Source: Balneolaceae bacterium
GTDB lineage: Bacteria > Bacteroidota > Rhodothermia > Balneolales > Balneolaceae
Direction of reading: 5' to 3'
NCBI GenBank assembly: GCA_034521495.1
Contig: JAXHMK010000008.1
Location: forward strand, 1 to 64,000
Length of the DNA stretch: 64,000 nucleotides
The notes beneath the pieces are model-generated. The model had not been told where the DNA came from and did no database searches. It saw nothing but the letters and a program-made list of their open reading frames with translations. A program made the position numbers and the translations under genes. This document shows positions 46,653-57,155 of this stretch, in pieces (the first letter of the stretch is position 1; every line of letters starts with the position of its first letter).

Positions 46653-47303
46653 ATGAAATTGACGATTTATAAAACTGACGGAAAAAGCAGTAGTAAGAAA
46701 GCTGAATTGAATGATGCTATTTTTAGTATCGAACCAAATGAAACGGTTCTCTATGAAGATGTTCGGCGAATTCTTGCTAATAAACGCCAGGGAACGGCCA
46801 GTACAAAAGAGCGTGGTGAAGTTCGCGGCGGTGGTAGAAAAGCATACAAACAGAAAGGAACGGGTATGGCCCGTCGTGGATCGATCCGATCTCCACTTTT
46901 GAAAGGCGGTGGTACAGTTTTTGGACCAAAACCAAAAAATTATACTGTTCGTCTTACGAAAAAAGCGAAAAGTCTTGCAAGGAGATCCGCACTCTCTCTA
47001 AAAGCTACTGAAGAGGGGATCATCATCACTCAAGATTTTACGTTTGAAGAGCCAAAGACAAAACAAGTTGTTGAAATTCTGGAAGCACTTGAACTGAGTG
47101 ATAAAAAGGTATTGTTCTTAACAGCCGAAACGGATAAAAATCTTTATCTGTCTGTAAGAAATATTCCTGGAGTATCAGTCATTGAAGCGAACAAACCCAC
47201 ATCCTATCAAATTATGAATGCAGATGTTCTTGTAATTCAAGAAGGGGCTTTGGCTGTACTTGAAGAAAATTTTGAGCCTAAAGTTGAGGAGGAAGCAGCA
47301 TGA
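46653..47303 (+). CDS. rplD: 50S ribosomal protein uL4
   Basis: 216 residues. The extended loop KGTGMARRGSIRSPLLKGG, which lines the exit tunnel and in other bacteria allows autogenous control of the S10 operon, is complete. A 4-base overlap with rplW. Whether autoregulation exists here cannot be seen. Confidence 0.96.
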   Translation: MKLTIYKTDGKSSSKKAELNDAIFSIEPNETVLYEDVRRILANKRQGTASTKERGEVRGGGRKAYKQKGTGMARRGSIRSPLLKGGGTVFGPKPKNYTVRLTKKAKSLARRSALSLKATEEGIIITQDFTFEEPKTKQVVEILEALELSDKKVLFLTAETDKNLYLSVRNIPGVSVIEANKPTSYQIMNADVLVIQEGALAVLEENFEPKVEEEAA

Positions 47304-47590
47304 GTGTTTTAGTTCAACCATTAATTACTGAAAAATTAACACGGCTTCAGGAAGAGCATCAACAATATGCTTTTGAAGTAGATCGAAATGCAACTAAACC
47401 TGATATTCGCCAGGCAATTGAAGATAAATATCCCGATGTGAAAGTAGGCCGGGTTAACACAATGATTATGCCTTCAAAACCGAAAGGACGATATACCCAA
47501 AGTGGATTTGTGGAAGGACGAAGTAAGGTTTGGAAGAAAGCGATTATTACATTGAAAGAAGGCGAAATTGATTTCTTCGCAGAAATTTAA
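47300..47590 (+). CDS. rplW: 50S ribosomal protein uL23
   Basis: Exit-tunnel protein that docks SRP and trigger factor, 96 residues. LVQPLITEKLTRLQEEHQQY, AFEVDRNATKPDIRQAIEDK and PSKPKGRYTQSGFVEGRSK identify it. ATG 47300 overlaps the rplD stop by 4 bases; rplB follows 13 bases later. Confidence 0.95.
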   Translation: MSVLVQPLITEKLTRLQEEHQQYAFEVDRNATKPDIRQAIEDKYPDVKVGRVNTMIMPSKPKGRYTQSGFVEGRSKVWKKAIITLKEGEIDFFAEI

Positions 47591-47603
47591 AACGATTTAG
47601 ACA

Positions 47604-48440
47604 ATGGCTACTAAGAAAATAAAACCAAATACTCCAGGGCAACGGCATAGAACGGCACCCGTTTTTAATGACGTTACAACGAATAAGCCCAACAAGAAGC
47701 AAACAAAGGGTATTCATAAAACCGGCGGACGAAATAATCGAGGCCGGATGACTATGCGCCATCGTGGTGGCGGTCATAAACGCAAGTACCGGGTCATCGA
47801 CTTTAAGCGTGACAAAATGGATATTCCGGCAAAAGTTCAGACCATTGAGTACGATCCGAACAGAACGGCTCGTATTGCACTACTTTCATATGCTGATGGA
47901 GAGAAAAGATATATCATTGCACCTAACAAATTGAAAGTAGGTGATACGGTGCTAAGTTCCGAAACAGCACAACCGGAAGTTGGAAATGCAATGCCAATGA
48001 TGAAAATGCCTCCCGGTACATTTATACATAACATTGAATTACAGCCTGGTAAAGGCGGGCAGCTATGCAGAAGTGCAGGAACTGTTGCCCAGATGGTTGC
48101 AAAGACAGATCGGTATGTTACGGTAAAACTTCCATCTGGAGAATCACGACTGATATTAGGTAAATGTTTTGCTACTGTTGGAGCTACCAGCAATCCTGAT
48201 CATTTCAATACATCGAAAGGGAAAGCGGGCAGAAGCCGATGGCTCGGACGGAGGCCACGTGTTCGTGGTGTTGCGAAAAACCCGGTGGATCACCCAATGG
48301 GCGGTGGAGAAGGAAAAGCTTCCGGAGGTCATCCAAGATCTCCCTGGGGACAGTCTGCTAAAGGTTTGAAGACAAGACATCCAAACAGATTGTCGTCTAA
48401 GTACATTGTAAGACGAAGAAAAACTAAAAAAGCTAAATAA
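47604..48440 (+). CDS. rplB: 50S ribosomal protein uL2
   Basis: Needed for subunit joining and peptidyl transfer, 278 residues. [20 protein letters not shown] near the front, [20 protein letters not shown] carries the conserved His of the MGGGEG loop, and the tail RRRKTKKAK is basic. 8 bases before rpsS. Confidence 0.97.
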   Translation: MATKKIKPNTPGQRHRTAPVFNDVTTNKPNKKQTKGIHKTGGRNNRGRMTMRHRGGGHKRKYRVIDFKRDKMDIPAKVQTIEYDPNRTARIALLSYADGEKRYIIAPNKLKVGDTVLSSETAQPEVGNAMPMMKMPPGTFIHNIELQPGKGGQLCRSAGTVAQMVAKTDRYVTVKLPSGESRLILGKCFATVGATSNPDHFNTSKGKAGRSRWLGRRPRVRGVAKNPVDHPMGGGEGKASGGHPRSPWGQSAKGLKTRHPNRLSSKYIVRRRKTKKAK

Positions 48441-48448
48441 GTTAGAGT

Positions 48449-48718
48449 ATGCCAAGATCATTAAAAAAAGGGCCTTACGTCTATTATAAGCTGCAGCGCA
48501 AGATTGATGCGATGAATGACAGCAGTAAAAAGAACGTCATTAAGACGTGGTCCAGAAGTTCAATGGTAACACCAGACTTCATCGGATTAACGATTGCAGT
48601 GCATAATGGAAAGCAATTTATACCTGTATATATAACTGAAAATATGGTCGGACATAAACTGGGTGAATTTGCAGCAACCAGAACATTCCGTGGCCATCCT
48701 TTAAAAAAGGCAAAATAA
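48449..48718 (+). CDS. rpsS: 30S ribosomal protein uS19
   Basis: 89 residues, head of the small subunit. [38 protein letters not shown] and [17 protein letters not shown] are standard. 13 bases before rplV. Confidence 0.96.
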   Translation: MPRSLKKGPYVYYKLQRKIDAMNDSSKKNVIKTWSRSSMVTPDFIGLTIAVHNGKQFIPVYITENMVGHKLGEFAATRTFRGHPLKKAK

Positions 48719-48731
48719 TTTAGATTGATTC

Positions 48732-49106
48732 ATGGAAACGTCAGTATTAGAAGCAAGAGCAATCCAACGCCATCTTAGAAAGTCGCCAAGAAAAGTTCGG
48801 CTTGTGGCCGATGTTGTTCGTGGTGAACGAGTAGATAAGGCATTGAAAAAACTTTCATTTTTGAATAAGGCTGCATCTGTAGATGTATCAAAAGTAGTTC
48901 GCTCTGCTGCAGCAAATATTAGAGATAAGTTCCAGGAAGAACGTCTTGATGATGATCAGATCTTCGTCAAAACGATCTATGTAAATGAAGGAACGACTCT
49001 AAAACGAATCCAACCGAGAGCACAGGGACGGGCAAACAGAATCAACAAGCGAAGCTGCCACATAACTGTTGTTGTAGCTAAGCAAGAAGAAACTTTAACT
49101 GATTAA
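48732..49106 (+). CDS. rplV: 50S ribosomal protein uL22
   Basis: Exit-tunnel protein, 124 residues. [20 protein letters not shown], then the beta-hairpin ending [20 protein letters not shown] that narrows the tunnel. A usual-length member, 14 bases before rpsC. Confidence 0.96.
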   Translation: METSVLEARAIQRHLRKSPRKVRLVADVVRGERVDKALKKLSFLNKAASVDVSKVVRSAAANIRDKFQEERLDDDQIFVKTIYVNEGTTLKRIQPRAQGRANRINKRSCHITVVVAKQEETLTD

Positions 49107-49120
49107 TAAACGAGGATAAT

Positions 49121-49861
49121 TTGGGACAAAAAACCAATCCAATCGGACTTAGACTTGGAATTATTCGAGGGTGGGAATCCAATTGGTATTCCGAAGACAA
49201 CAAACAAGAAGTATTGTATGAGGATACCAAACTAAGAGAGTATCTCCATGCTCGACTCAGAAATGGAGGCCTCTCCAATGTGGTAATTGAACGGACTCCG
49301 AAAAGAATACTTTTGACCCTTAATACGTCTCGACCGGGTGTTATCATTGGTAAAGGCGGCGAACAGATTGAACTGCTCCGTGAAGAGTTGAAAAAAATCA
49401 CTAACAAAGAAGTACAGATAAATGTTAGTGAAATTAAAAGACCTGAACTGGATGCAAGCTTGGTTGCTCAAAATATTGCTCAGCAGTTAGAAGCACGGGT
49501 TTCTTTCAGAAGAGCAATGAAAACGGCTCTTTCATCAGCTATGCGAATGGGAGCTAAAGGAATTAAAATTCGATGTGCCGGCCGATTGGGAGGTGCTGAA
49601 ATGGCCCGAACTGAACAGTATAAAGAGGGTCGCGTTCCACTGCACACACTTCGTGCAGATATTGACTATTCCAATACAACAGCCAACACCATTTATGGTT
49701 CTATTGGCGTAACTGTTTGGATATTCAAAGGTGAAATTATCGGAGATGTAGACTTGTCTCCAGGGGCGAAAGCCAAGCAGGAACAAGATCAGGGCAGAAA
49801 ACGCTCTGGCGGCCGGGGAGGCAGAAAATCCCGAAGAAGCAGAAGACGTTCACGTAACTAA
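49121..49861 (+). CDS. rpsC: 30S ribosomal protein uS3
   Basis: mRNA-entry helicase component, 246 residues. [20 protein letters not shown] opens and a KH domain contains [20 protein letters not shown]. The start is TTG at 49121, required to give the conserved N-terminus. The C-terminal tail [16 protein letters not shown] is an Arg/Ser-rich extension beyond the usual end. Confidence 0.96.
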   Translation: MGQKTNPIGLRLGIIRGWESNWYSEDNKQEVLYEDTKLREYLHARLRNGGLSNVVIERTPKRILLTLNTSRPGVIIGKGGEQIELLREELKKITNKEVQINVSEIKRPELDASLVAQNIAQQLEARVSFRRAMKTALSSAMRMGAKGIKIRCAGRLGGAEMARTEQYKEGRVPLHTLRADIDYSNTTANTIYGSIGVTVWIFKGEIIGDVDLSPGAKAKQEQDQGRKRSGGRGGRKSRRSRRRSRN

Positions 49862-49875
49862 AAGGATTAGAAAAA

Positions 49876-50301
49876 ATGTTAGAACCCAGACAAATTCACA
49901 GACGCCGCGTTCACCGCGATAAATTAAAGGGGAATGCACAAAGAGGTCATACTTTGGCTTTTGGAAGTTTTGGATTGAAAGCACTTGAACCAAAATTCAT
50001 TACCTCCAGGCAGATTGAAGCTTGCAGGGTAACTATTGCACGAACCTTGCAACGTGAAGGGAAAACATTTATAAGAATTTTTCCTGACAGACCCATTACT
50101 CGTAAACCTGCTGAAACCAGGATGGGTAAAGGTAAAGGAGCTTTAGATCATTTTATTGCCGTTGTAAAACCCGGAAGAATTCTATTTGAAGTTTCCGGTG
50201 TGGATGAAGATTTGGCAAAAGAAGCATTGAGACGAGCATCTCATAAACTTCCGATTAAGACAAAATTTATTAAACGTCGGGATTACAATAGCGAAATTTA
50301 A
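49876..50301 (+). CDS. rplP: 50S ribosomal protein uL16
   Basis: 141 residues, close to the A-site tRNA elbow. [40 protein letters not shown] and [20 protein letters not shown] are landmarks. 14 bases before rpmC. Confidence 0.95.
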   Translation: MLEPRQIHRRRVHRDKLKGNAQRGHTLAFGSFGLKALEPKFITSRQIEACRVTIARTLQREGKTFIRIFPDRPITRKPAETRMGKGKGALDHFIAVVKPGRILFEVSGVDEDLAKEALRRASHKLPIKTKFIKRRDYNSEI

Positions 50302-50315
50302 GACGGACAAATACA

Positions 50316-50513
50316 ATGAAAGCACACGAAATGCGTGATTTATCACTGACGGAATTAGAAGCAAGATTGAATGATGAAAAAGAGGCACTGTCCGATCTTC
50401 ACTTCAATCAAGCCATTGCCGGTCAGGTTGAGAATCCTGCAAGAATTAAAAATACACGTCGGGAAATTGCCCGATTGAAGACGATTATTAATGAAAAATT
50501 AAGTGCTGAATAA
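50316..50513 (+). CDS. rpmC: 50S ribosomal protein uL29
   Basis: 65 residues, two helices: MKAHEMRDLSLTELEARLND and RIKNTRREIARLKTIINEK. Contacts uL23 at the tunnel exit. Only 3 bases separate it from rpsQ. Confidence 0.94.
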   Translation: MKAHEMRDLSLTELEARLNDEKEALSDLHFNQAIAGQVENPARIKNTRREIARLKTIINEKLSAE

Positions 50514-50516
50514 ACT

Positions 50517-50783
50517 ATGGCAGAAGCACAACAAAGATCACAAAGAAGAACACGTACCGGTAAAGTTGTCAGCAATAGAATGGATAAAAGTATTACAGTT
50601 GCTGTAGACAGACAGATAAAACATGCTATTTATGGCAAGTTTATCACTAAAACAACAAAATATATGGCACATGATGAGAATAATGATGCCAATCCCGGTG
50701 ATACTGTTCTTATTATGTCAACACGACCTTTGTCTAAGCGCAAATCCTGGCGTTTGGTTGAGGTATTGGAAAGAGCAAAATAA
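50517..50783 (+). CDS. rpsQ: 30S ribosomal protein uS17
   Basis: 88 residues, OB fold. [40 protein letters not shown] and [19 protein letters not shown] are typical. 22 bases before rplN, which begins the spc-type block. Confidence 0.95.
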   Translation: MAEAQQRSQRRTRTGKVVSNRMDKSITVAVDRQIKHAIYGKFITKTTKYMAHDENNDANPGDTVLIMSTRPLSKRKSWRLVEVLERAK

Positions 50784-50805
50784 CGATCAATTTGTAAGGT
50801 AGATC

Positions 50806-51174
50806 ATGATTCAAACGCAATCTTTACTGAATGTTGCTGATAACAGCGGCGCCAAAAAAGTATATTGTATTAAAGTTCTGGGAGATTCCAGAAAACGATA
50901 CGCACGTATTGGCGACCTTATTTCTTGCTCCGTAAAAACTGCAATACCGGGTGGTACTGTTAAGAAAGGAGAAGTTGTAACTGCTGTTGTTGTTAGAACA
51001 AAAAAAGAAATTCGACGCCGCGACGGAAGCCATATACGCTTCGATGAAAATGCGGCGGTAATTATTAACAAAGAAAACGAGCCTGTTGGAACACGTATTT
51101 TCGGTCCCGTAGCAAGAGAACTTCGGGAAAGAAATTATATGCGCATTGTTTCATTGGCTTCGGAAGTACTTTAA
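50806..51174 (+). CDS. rplN: 50S ribosomal protein uL14
   Basis: 122 residues; binds RsfS and bridges to the 30[41 protein letters not shown] and [20 protein letters not shown]. Exact family length. Confidence 0.97.
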   Translation: MIQTQSLLNVADNSGAKKVYCIKVLGDSRKRYARIGDLISCSVKTAIPGGTVKKGEVVTAVVVRTKKEIRRRDGSHIRFDENAAVIINKENEPVGTRIFGPVARELRERNYMRIVSLASEVL

Positions 51175-51186
51175 ACCGAATTCGTT

Positions 51187-51540
51187 ATGCCCAGAAAGTA
51201 TAACACTAAAAAGAAATTACATGTTAAAAAGGGTGATGACGTTTTAGTCATCGCCGGAAATGATAAGGGACAGCGAGGCCGTGTACTCATGGTAAACCCT
51301 CAAAAAGAACGAGTTCTTGTAGAGGGTATTAATATGAGAACTCACCACGATCAGCCAACCCAGGAAAACCCTCAGGGTGGCCGTCTTAAAAGAGAAGCCC
51401 CTGTTCACATATCAAATGTGATGGTTATCGACCCCACAACGGATGAACCTACCAGAATAGGTAGAAAACGAATTGATGAGGAAGGTGGTGGCCGTTGGGT
51501 ACGATATTCCAAAAGCAGTGGCGAAATTATTGATAAATAA
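51187..51540 (+). CDS. rplX: 50S ribosomal protein uL24
   Basis: 117 residues with the KOW motif [20 protein letters not shown]; assembly initiator of the large subunit. The C-terminus is somewhat longer than in E. coli (104 residues). 11 bases before rplE. Confidence 0.95.
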   Translation: MPRKYNTKKKLHVKKGDDVLVIAGNDKGQRGRVLMVNPQKERVLVEGINMRTHHDQPTQENPQGGRLKREAPVHISNVMVIDPTTDEPTRIGRKRIDEEGGGRWVRYSKSSGEIIDK

Positions 51541-51551
51541 GTTTAACCAGA

Positions 51552-52097
51552 ATGGCAGAAGCAAGACTTTACACACAGTATAAAGAAGAGATCGTACCAA
51601 AGTTAAAGGAAGACTTTGGATATGAGAACATTATGGCAATTCCCAAGCTCCAGAAGATTGTAATTAATGTGGGAGCCGGAGAAGCTATCAACGATACTAA
51701 ATATTTAGATACAGTTGTTGAGAATGTAGGTGCGATTACCGGGCAACAGCCGATTAAAACCAAAGCGAAAAAATCTGTTTCTAATTTTAAACTTCGTGAG
51801 GGTGTACCCATTGGCTGTAAAGTAACTCTTCGAAAGAAAGTTATGTTTGAATTTCTGGATCGATTGATTAACCTGGCTCTGCCCAGAACAAGAGACTTTC
51901 AGGGAGTTCCCAACAAAAGTTTCGACGGAAGGGGTAATTATACAATGGGGATTAAAGAACACACCATTTTCCCGGAAATTGATGTTGACAACACAAAAAT
52001 AGTACATGGGATGGATATAACATTCGTAACAAATGCTGAAACTGATGAGGAAGCATTCGCGCTTCTGAAGCATTTTGGAATGCCCTTTAAGAAGTAA
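51552..52097 (+). CDS. rplE: 50S ribosomal protein uL5
   Basis: Binds 5S rRNA and the P-site tRNA, 181 residues. [40 protein letters not shown] and [20 protein letters not shown]. Full length. 29 bases before rpsN. Confidence 0.96.
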   Translation: MAEARLYTQYKEEIVPKLKEDFGYENIMAIPKLQKIVINVGAGEAINDTKYLDTVVENVGAITGQQPIKTKAKKSVSNFKLREGVPIGCKVTLRKKVMFEFLDRLINLALPRTRDFQGVPNKSFDGRGNYTMGIKEHTIFPEIDVDNTKIVHGMDITFVTNAETDEEAFALLKHFGMPFKK

Positions 52098-52126
52098 TTT
52101 TAATTTGATAATAAAGCAATAATACA

Positions 52127-52396
52127 ATGGCTAAGAAATCCTGGATTGCTCGTAACGAAAAAAGAAAACGAACAGTTGAAAAATATGCTGAAAAACGTCG
52201 TGAGCTGAAAGAAGCCGGCGATTATGAGGCATTGCAAAAATTACCGAGAGATGCCAGTCCTACAAGAGTGGTAAAAAGATGTGCTCTTACCGGACGAGCT
52301 CGCGGATATATTAGTGAGTTTGGTGTTTCAAGGATCAAATTCCGCGAACTGGCACTGAATGGAAAAATTCCCGGTGTTCGAAAAGCAAGTTGGTAA
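52127..52396 (+). CDS. rpsN: 30S ribosomal protein uS14, zinc-free form
   Basis: 89 residues: the long, cysteine-poor version, with [20 protein letters not shown] in place of the two CxxC zinc pairs of the short form. Together with the cysteine-free bL36 it points to a zinc-independent set. 17 bases before rpsH. Confidence 0.95.
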   Translation: MAKKSWIARNEKRKRTVEKYAEKRRELKEAGDYEALQKLPRDASPTRVVKRCALTGRARGYISEFGVSRIKFRELALNGKIPGVRKASW

Positions 52397-52413
52397 AACA
52401 GATATAACAGAAC

Positions 52414-52809
52414 ATGAATAGCGATACGATATCAGATTATTTAACACGAATTAGAAATGCTCAGCAGGCAGGACACCGTCGAGTTGATATTCCCGCTTCT
52501 AAAGTAAAAAGAGCAATGTCTAAAATTCTTGTTGATAAAGGTTACATCAGCAGGTTTATAGATATTGAAGATAATAAGCAGGGTGTATTGAGACTTTTCC
52601 TGAAGTATGATGCATACGGACTACCGGTTATTAAAGAAATGAAACGAATTTCAAAACCCGGTCTCAGAAAATACAGCGACAGTGATAACTTGCCGAAAAC
52701 CTATGGTGGATTGGGAATTGTAATTATTTCAACCTCCAGAGGAGTTATGACTGATAAAGAAGCACGAAAATTAAAAGTAGGTGGAGAAGTCCTCTGCTCA
52801 GTTTACTAA
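52414..52809 (+). CDS. rpsH: 30S ribosomal protein uS8
   Basis: 131 residues. SDYLTRIRNAQQAGHRRVDI, the RNA-binding core, and the C-terminal GGLGIVIISTSRGVMTDKEA. In E. coli it represses the spc operon; this cannot be judged here. 18 bases before rplF. Confidence 0.95.
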   Translation: MNSDTISDYLTRIRNAQQAGHRRVDIPASKVKRAMSKILVDKGYISRFIDIEDNKQGVLRLFLKYDAYGLPVIKEMKRISKPGLRKYSDSDNLPKTYGGLGIVIISTSRGVMTDKEARKLKVGGEVLCSVY

Positions 52810-52827
52810 AAAAAGATTGATACGATT

Positions 52828-53382
52828 ATGTCGAGAATAGGAAAACGTCCTGTCCCATTTACAGATAAAGTTGAGCTCAGTATTGGGGCCGACAATGTAG
52901 TAACTGTAAAAGGCGAAAAAGGTACCGGAACGGTACGAATTCACCCAGACATTACGGTAGAAACCAAAGACAACGAAATTGTAATCACCCGGCCGAGTGA
53001 ATCCAAAGAGCATAAGTCTTTGCATGGACTTTACAGGTCTCTGTTGAGTAATATGGTTGAAGGTGTAACTGAGGGGTATAAGAAATCCCTGGAAATTATC
53101 GGAGTTGGTTACCGGGCTACATATACAAATGGTATACTGGAACTCAACCTTGGATATTCGCACCCAATCTATTTTGTGCCACCTGAAGGAATTGATATTG
53201 AGGTTGATACAAAAAGCCGGAAAAATCCAGTGATACATATTTCAGGAATCAATAAAGAATTGGTAGGCCAAGTGGCTGCTAAATTAAGATCACTTAGAAA
53301 ACCAGAGCCATATAAAGGTAAAGGCGTTCGATACCTGGATGAATATGTAAGACGAAAAGCTGGTAAATCTGCAGCTAAATAA
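52828..53382 (+). CDS. rplF: 50S ribosomal protein uL6
   Basis: 184 residues, two related domains. MSRIGKRPVPFTDKVELSIG, LHGLYRSLLSNMVEGVTEGY and the C-terminal signature KPEPYKGKGVRYLDEYVRRK. Lies at the factor-binding site. 20 bases before rplR. Confidence 0.96.
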   Translation: MSRIGKRPVPFTDKVELSIGADNVVTVKGEKGTGTVRIHPDITVETKDNEIVITRPSESKEHKSLHGLYRSLLSNMVEGVTEGYKKSLEIIGVGYRATYTNGILELNLGYSHPIYFVPPEGIDIEVDTKSRKNPVIHISGINKELVGQVAAKLRSLRKPEPYKGKGVRYLDEYVRRKAGKSAAK

Positions 53383-53402
53383 TCCATTAAGAATCTGAAA
53401 CA

Positions 53403-53771
53403 ATGAGAAAAAACAATTTAAAACAAAAGCGTAGAAGTAAGATTCGGAGACGAATCCGTTCTACCATACGTGGAACAGCAGACCGACCAAGATTGTGCAT
53501 TTACAAAAGCAACAAGCATGTATATTTGCAATTAATCAACGATCGGGAAAGCGTAACAATTTTATCTGTTTCAACTCAGACTGCAGATTTGCAAAAAGAG
53601 CTGAAAGATAAAGAATCAGTTGAAGCAGCAAAGATTGTAGGAAAAACACTTGCAGAAGCTGCTACGGACAAAGGAATTTCAAAAGCTGTTTACGATAGAA
53701 GTGGTTACAAATACCATGGTATTGTAAAAGCTGCAGCAGATGGTGCTCGCGAAGGAGGTTTAGACTTATAA
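53403..53771 (+). CDS. rplR: 50S ribosomal protein uL18
   Basis: 122 residues; binds 5S rRNA with uL5. RRSKIRRRIRSTIRGTADRP, LCIYKSNKHVYLQLINDRES and the C-terminal KYHGIVKAAADGAREGGLDL. Confidence 0.95.
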   Translation: MRKNNLKQKRRSKIRRRIRSTIRGTADRPRLCIYKSNKHVYLQLINDRESVTILSVSTQTADLQKELKDKESVEAAKIVGKTLAEAATDKGISKAVYDRSGYKYHGIVKAAADGAREGGLDL

Positions 53772-53782
53772 ATAATTGAATT

Positions 53783-54307
53783 ATGCCAAAAGTAAGACGT
53801 AAACATAATATACCCGCAGCAAACTTAAATCTTGAAGAAAAACTGGTTCATATTAACCGGGTTTCTAAAGTTGTAAAAGGTGGACGCCGATTCAGCTTTA
53901 ACGCAATTGTTGTGGTTGGAAATGGTGAAGGTGTTGTAGGCCACGGTTTAGGAAAAGCCAATGAGGTAGCTGATGCTATCCAAAAAGGATTTGATAACGC
54001 GAAGAAAAATCTCATTAAAGTACCTTTAACGAAAACGGGAAGTATTCACCACCCAGTTGTAGGAAAAGCCGGAGCTGGTAAAGTTTTATTAAGACCCGCT
54101 TCAGACGGTACAGGAGTAATTGCAGGCGGTGCAGTTAAGTCCATTTTGGATGTTGCCGGTGTACAAAATATTCTTTCCAAGTCTCTTGGATCACCAAATC
54201 CACACAACATGGTGAAAGCTGCTTATGAAGCTTTAAAGCAGGTTACAGATCCTGTTGAAGTTGCTCAGCGGCGTGGGATAAGCGTAAATAAAGTTTTTGA
54301 AGGATAA
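53783..54307 (+). CDS. rpsE: 30S ribosomal protein uS5
   Basis: 174 residues; part of the mRNA-entry and proofreading region. [40 protein letters not shown] and the end [10 protein letters not shown]. In most relatives rpmD follows; here only 26 bases separate it from rplO, with no rpmD. Confidence 0.96.
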   Translation: MPKVRRKHNIPAANLNLEEKLVHINRVSKVVKGGRRFSFNAIVVVGNGEGVVGHGLGKANEVADAIQKGFDNAKKNLIKVPLTKTGSIHHPVVGKAGAGKVLLRPASDGTGVIAGGAVKSILDVAGVQNILSKSLGSPNPHNMVKAAYEALKQVTDPVEVAQRRGISVNKVFEG

Positions 54308-54333
54308 GAAATAGATTTAATACGGACTGCATT

Positions 54334-54786
54334 ATGAAATTACACAATTTAAAAGCACCCGCAGAAAATAAAAAAAAGCGGAAACGAGTAGGTCGCGGAC
54401 AAGGATCTGGTATGGGCGAACAGTCCGGCCGGGGACATAACGGACAGAATTCTCGAAGCGGTGGTGGTGTAGGTGTCTGGTTTGAAGGCGGACAGATGCC
54501 ACTACAGCGTAGAATTCCAAAGTTTGGATTTACAAATAATTTCAGAACCGAATATCAGGTTTTGAATGTCCAGAAAGTTGCAAACTTTATAGAGGCCGGA
54601 AAACTCTCTGATGAGATTTCAATTGAAGATCTTATTCGTGCAGGAATTGTTAACAAAAATGAGAAAGTAAAATTGCTCGGTTCCGGTGATATAGACAAGA
54701 AAGTTAGCATTGAAGTTCATGCAAGCAGTGATTCAGCAAAAGAAAAAGTTGAAGCTGCAGGCGGATCAGTTACAATCATATCCTAA
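54334..54786 (+). CDS. rplO: 50S ribosomal protein uL15
   Basis: 150 residues. The Gly/Arg-rich N-terminal extension KRKRVGRGQGSGMGEQSGRG threads into the rRNA core, and FEGGQMPLQRRIPKFGF follows. It comes directly after rpsE because uL30 is missing, and is 30 bases before secY. Confidence 0.96.
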   Translation: MKLHNLKAPAENKKKRKRVGRGQGSGMGEQSGRGHNGQNSRSGGGVGVWFEGGQMPLQRRIPKFGFTNNFRTEYQVLNVQKVANFIEAGKLSDEISIEDLIRAGIVNKNEKVKLLGSGDIDKKVSIEVHASSDSAKEKVEAAGGSVTIIS

Positions 54787-54816
54787 TAATCAAAAGTCCT
54801 TTAGGACTATTTTTAC

Positions 54817-56124
54817 ATGAGCATAATTGAGAATTTTAGAAACATCTTTAAAATAGAGGACCTGAGAAACCGCATTCTTTATGTGGTAGGTGTTCTTTTG
54901 GTTTATCGTATTGGAAGTTTCGTAACAATGCCCGGGGTAGATGCCAGCATGCTTACCCAGCAGACAGGGAATGCTTCGAGTCTTCTGGGGCTTTTTGACA
55001 TGTTTGTTGGAGGTGCATTTTCCAGAGCCGGAGTATTTGCACTTGGAATTATGCCCTATATTACCGCGGCTATTATCATCCAGTTGATGGGAGCTGCTGT
55101 TCCCTACTTCCAGAAATTACAGCGGGAAGGCGAAGAAGGACGTAGAAAAATTAACCGTTTAACCAGGTACGGTACCGTAGGAATTACTGCCGTTCAGGCT
55201 ATTGGATTTGCTATCAACTTGATGGCTACTTCACCAAATGCAATTGTTGTTAGCAATACAGCATTTATTCTTACATCCATTATCGTATTAACGGCTGGTA
55301 CAACCTTTGTAATGTGGCTGGGTGAGCGAATTACAGATCGGGGAATTGGAAATGGTATTTCATTGTTAATTATGATTGGTATTATAGCCGTTCTTCCAAC
55401 AAACTTGATTAATGAAATTACTACAACCAATAATGCAATAATTGTAATTATAGAACTGGCTGGACTCGCACTGGTAATTGCTTCATGTGTGTTATTGACT
55501 CAAGGTGTTCGAAAAATACCCGTTCAATATGCGAAACGTGTTGTAGGCCGAAAAGTGTATGGCGGAACAACCCAATATTTACCTTTACGTGTAAATGCTG
55601 CAGGTGTAATGCCGATTATATTTGCTCAGTCCATTATGTTTATCCCAAGTACAGTTGGTACATTTTTTCCTGAGAGTCAAACCGTGCAATGGTTAACGGC
55701 TTGGTCAGCCGACTTTACGGGCGTTACATACTCAATTATCTTTTTTATTGTCTGTGTGTTCTTTACGTTTTTCTATACGGCTATCGCTATCAATCCAAAA
55801 GAGATGGCTGATACCATGAAACGGCAGGGTGGATTTATCCCTGGCGTAAGACCGGGAAAACAAACAGTAGAATTTATTGACAATATTTTGACAAAGATTA
55901 CATTACCGGGTTCTTTGTTTCTCTCTTTTGTTGCAATTCTACCTGCAATTATAGCAAACATGGGTGTTACACCCGGATTTGCTCTTTTCTACGGAGGCAC
56001 AAGCCTCTTAATTATCGTAGGTGTTGCATTGGATACGCTTCAACAGATAGAGAGCCATCTGATGATGAGACACTACGACGGATTTATGAAATCCGGAAAA
56101 ATAAAAGGTAAACGAAGATCTTAA
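54817..56124 (+). CDS. secY: Preprotein translocase subunit SecY
   Basis: Channel of the Sec translocon, 435 residues with ten membrane spans. GIMPYITAAIIIQLMGAAVP, the cytoplasmic loop LQREGEEGRRKINRLTRYGT and FTFFYTAIAINPKEMADTMK are standard landmarks. It overlaps the map start by one base (TAATG), so the two are coupled. No adk lies between them, unlike in many bacteria. Confidence 0.97.
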   Translation: MSIIENFRNIFKIEDLRNRILYVVGVLLVYRIGSFVTMPGVDASMLTQQTGNASSLLGLFDMFVGGAFSRAGVFALGIMPYITAAIIIQLMGAAVPYFQKLQREGEEGRRKINRLTRYGTVGITAVQAIGFAINLMATSPNAIVVSNTAFILTSIIVLTAGTTFVMWLGERITDRGIGNGISLLIMIGIIAVLPTNLINEITTTNNAIIVIIELAGLALVIASCVLLTQGVRKIPVQYAKRVVGRKVYGGTTQYLPLRVNAAGVMPIIFAQSIMFIPSTVGTFFPESQTVQWLTAWSADFTGVTYSIIFFIVCVFFTFFYTAIAINPKEMADTMKRQGGFIPGVRPGKQTVEFIDNILTKITLPGSLFLSFVAILPAIIANMGVTPGFALFYGGTSLLIIVGVALDTLQQIESHLMMRHYDGFMKSGKIKGKRRS

Positions 56125-56933
56125 TGATTTTTCTGAAAAGTGAATCTGAAATTAAAAAGATGCGTGCTGCAGCTCAGTTGGTTTCAAGAACTCTTGCTGA
56201 AGTTGCTAAAGCAATAAAACCCGGCATTGAAACAGGTGCACTTGACAGGATAGCAGAAGATTATATCAAAAAAAACGATGCGCGCCCCGCTTTTAAAGGA
56301 TATGGGCCTAAAAGTAATCCATTTCCAGCAACATTGTGTATTTCTGTGAATGATGAAGTTGTTCATGGTATTCCGGGAAAACGAAAATTGAATGAAGGTG
56401 ACATTGTTTCCATTGATTGTGGTGTAAAGAAAGATGGTTTCTTTGGCGACCACGCATATACATTTTCCGTTGGAGAATGCTCTGCGGAAGACAAAAAATT
56501 ATTACGAGTAACTCTTGAATCGTTATACAAAGGTATCGACAAAGCCATACACGGAAATAAAATAGGTGATATTGGCAATGCTGTTCAAACTCATTGCGAG
56601 AATAACGGTTTTGGAGTTGTACGGGATCTTGTAGGGCATGGAATTGGAAAAGATATGCACGAAGATCCATCCGTACCCAATTTTGGGAAACCCGGACGCG
56701 GAGAACGCTTGCGCTCTGGAATGGCACTTGCAATCGAACCCATGATTACACGAGGTAATTGGAAAGTGCAAACAATGGACGATAAATGGACGATCAAGAC
56801 AGCCGATGGATCTAACGCAGCACACTTTGAACACGATATAGTAGTGCGAGAAGGAGAGGCTGAAATTCTCAGTACATTTGATTATATTACCGAGATAACG
56901 AAAAATGAAATTATAGAACCAAGTTATGGCTAA
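56124..56933 (+). CDS. map: Methionine aminopeptidase, type I
   Basis: Removes the initiator Met from new proteins, 269 residues. Metal ligands are visible as [17 protein letters not shown] (His), [17 protein letters not shown] (two Asp), [14 protein letters not shown] (His), the Glu in LAIEPMI and the last Glu in HFEHDIVV. It lacks the N-terminal SH3-like extension of eukaryotes. It starts within the secY stop and overlaps infA by 8 bases. Confidence 0.96.
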   Translation: MIFLKSESEIKKMRAAAQLVSRTLAEVAKAIKPGIETGALDRIAEDYIKKNDARPAFKGYGPKSNPFPATLCISVNDEVVHGIPGKRKLNEGDIVSIDCGVKKDGFFGDHAYTFSVGECSAEDKKLLRVTLESLYKGIDKAIHGNKIGDIGNAVQTHCENNGFGVVRDLVGHGIGKDMHEDPSVPNFGKPGRGERLRSGMALAIEPMITRGNWKVQTMDDKWTIKTADGSNAAHFEHDIVVREGEAEILSTFDYITEITKNEIIEPSYG

Positions 56934-57144
56934 ACAAGAGCCGATTAAGCAAGACGGAAAAATTTTAGAAGCATTACCCAATGCTCAGTTTCGAGTAGAA
57001 TTGGATAATGGACATGAAATACTGGCTCATGTTTCTGGTAAAATGAGAATGTATTACATCAAAATTTTACCGGGAGACAGAGTAGCAGTTGAAATGTCTC
57101 CATACGACTTAACAAAAGGAAGAATAACTTATAGGTATAAATAG
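56926..57144 (+). CDS. infA: Translation initiation factor IF-1
   Basis: 72 residues, OB fold: [40 protein letters not shown] and [18 protein letters not shown]. Blocks the A site in initiation. ATG 56926 lies 8 bases inside map. 11 bases before rpmJ. Confidence 0.96.
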   Translation: MAKQEPIKQDGKILEALPNAQFRVELDNGHEILAHVSGKMRMYYIKILPGDRVAVEMSPYDLTKGRITYRYK

Positions 57145-57155
57145 GTGATATTATT

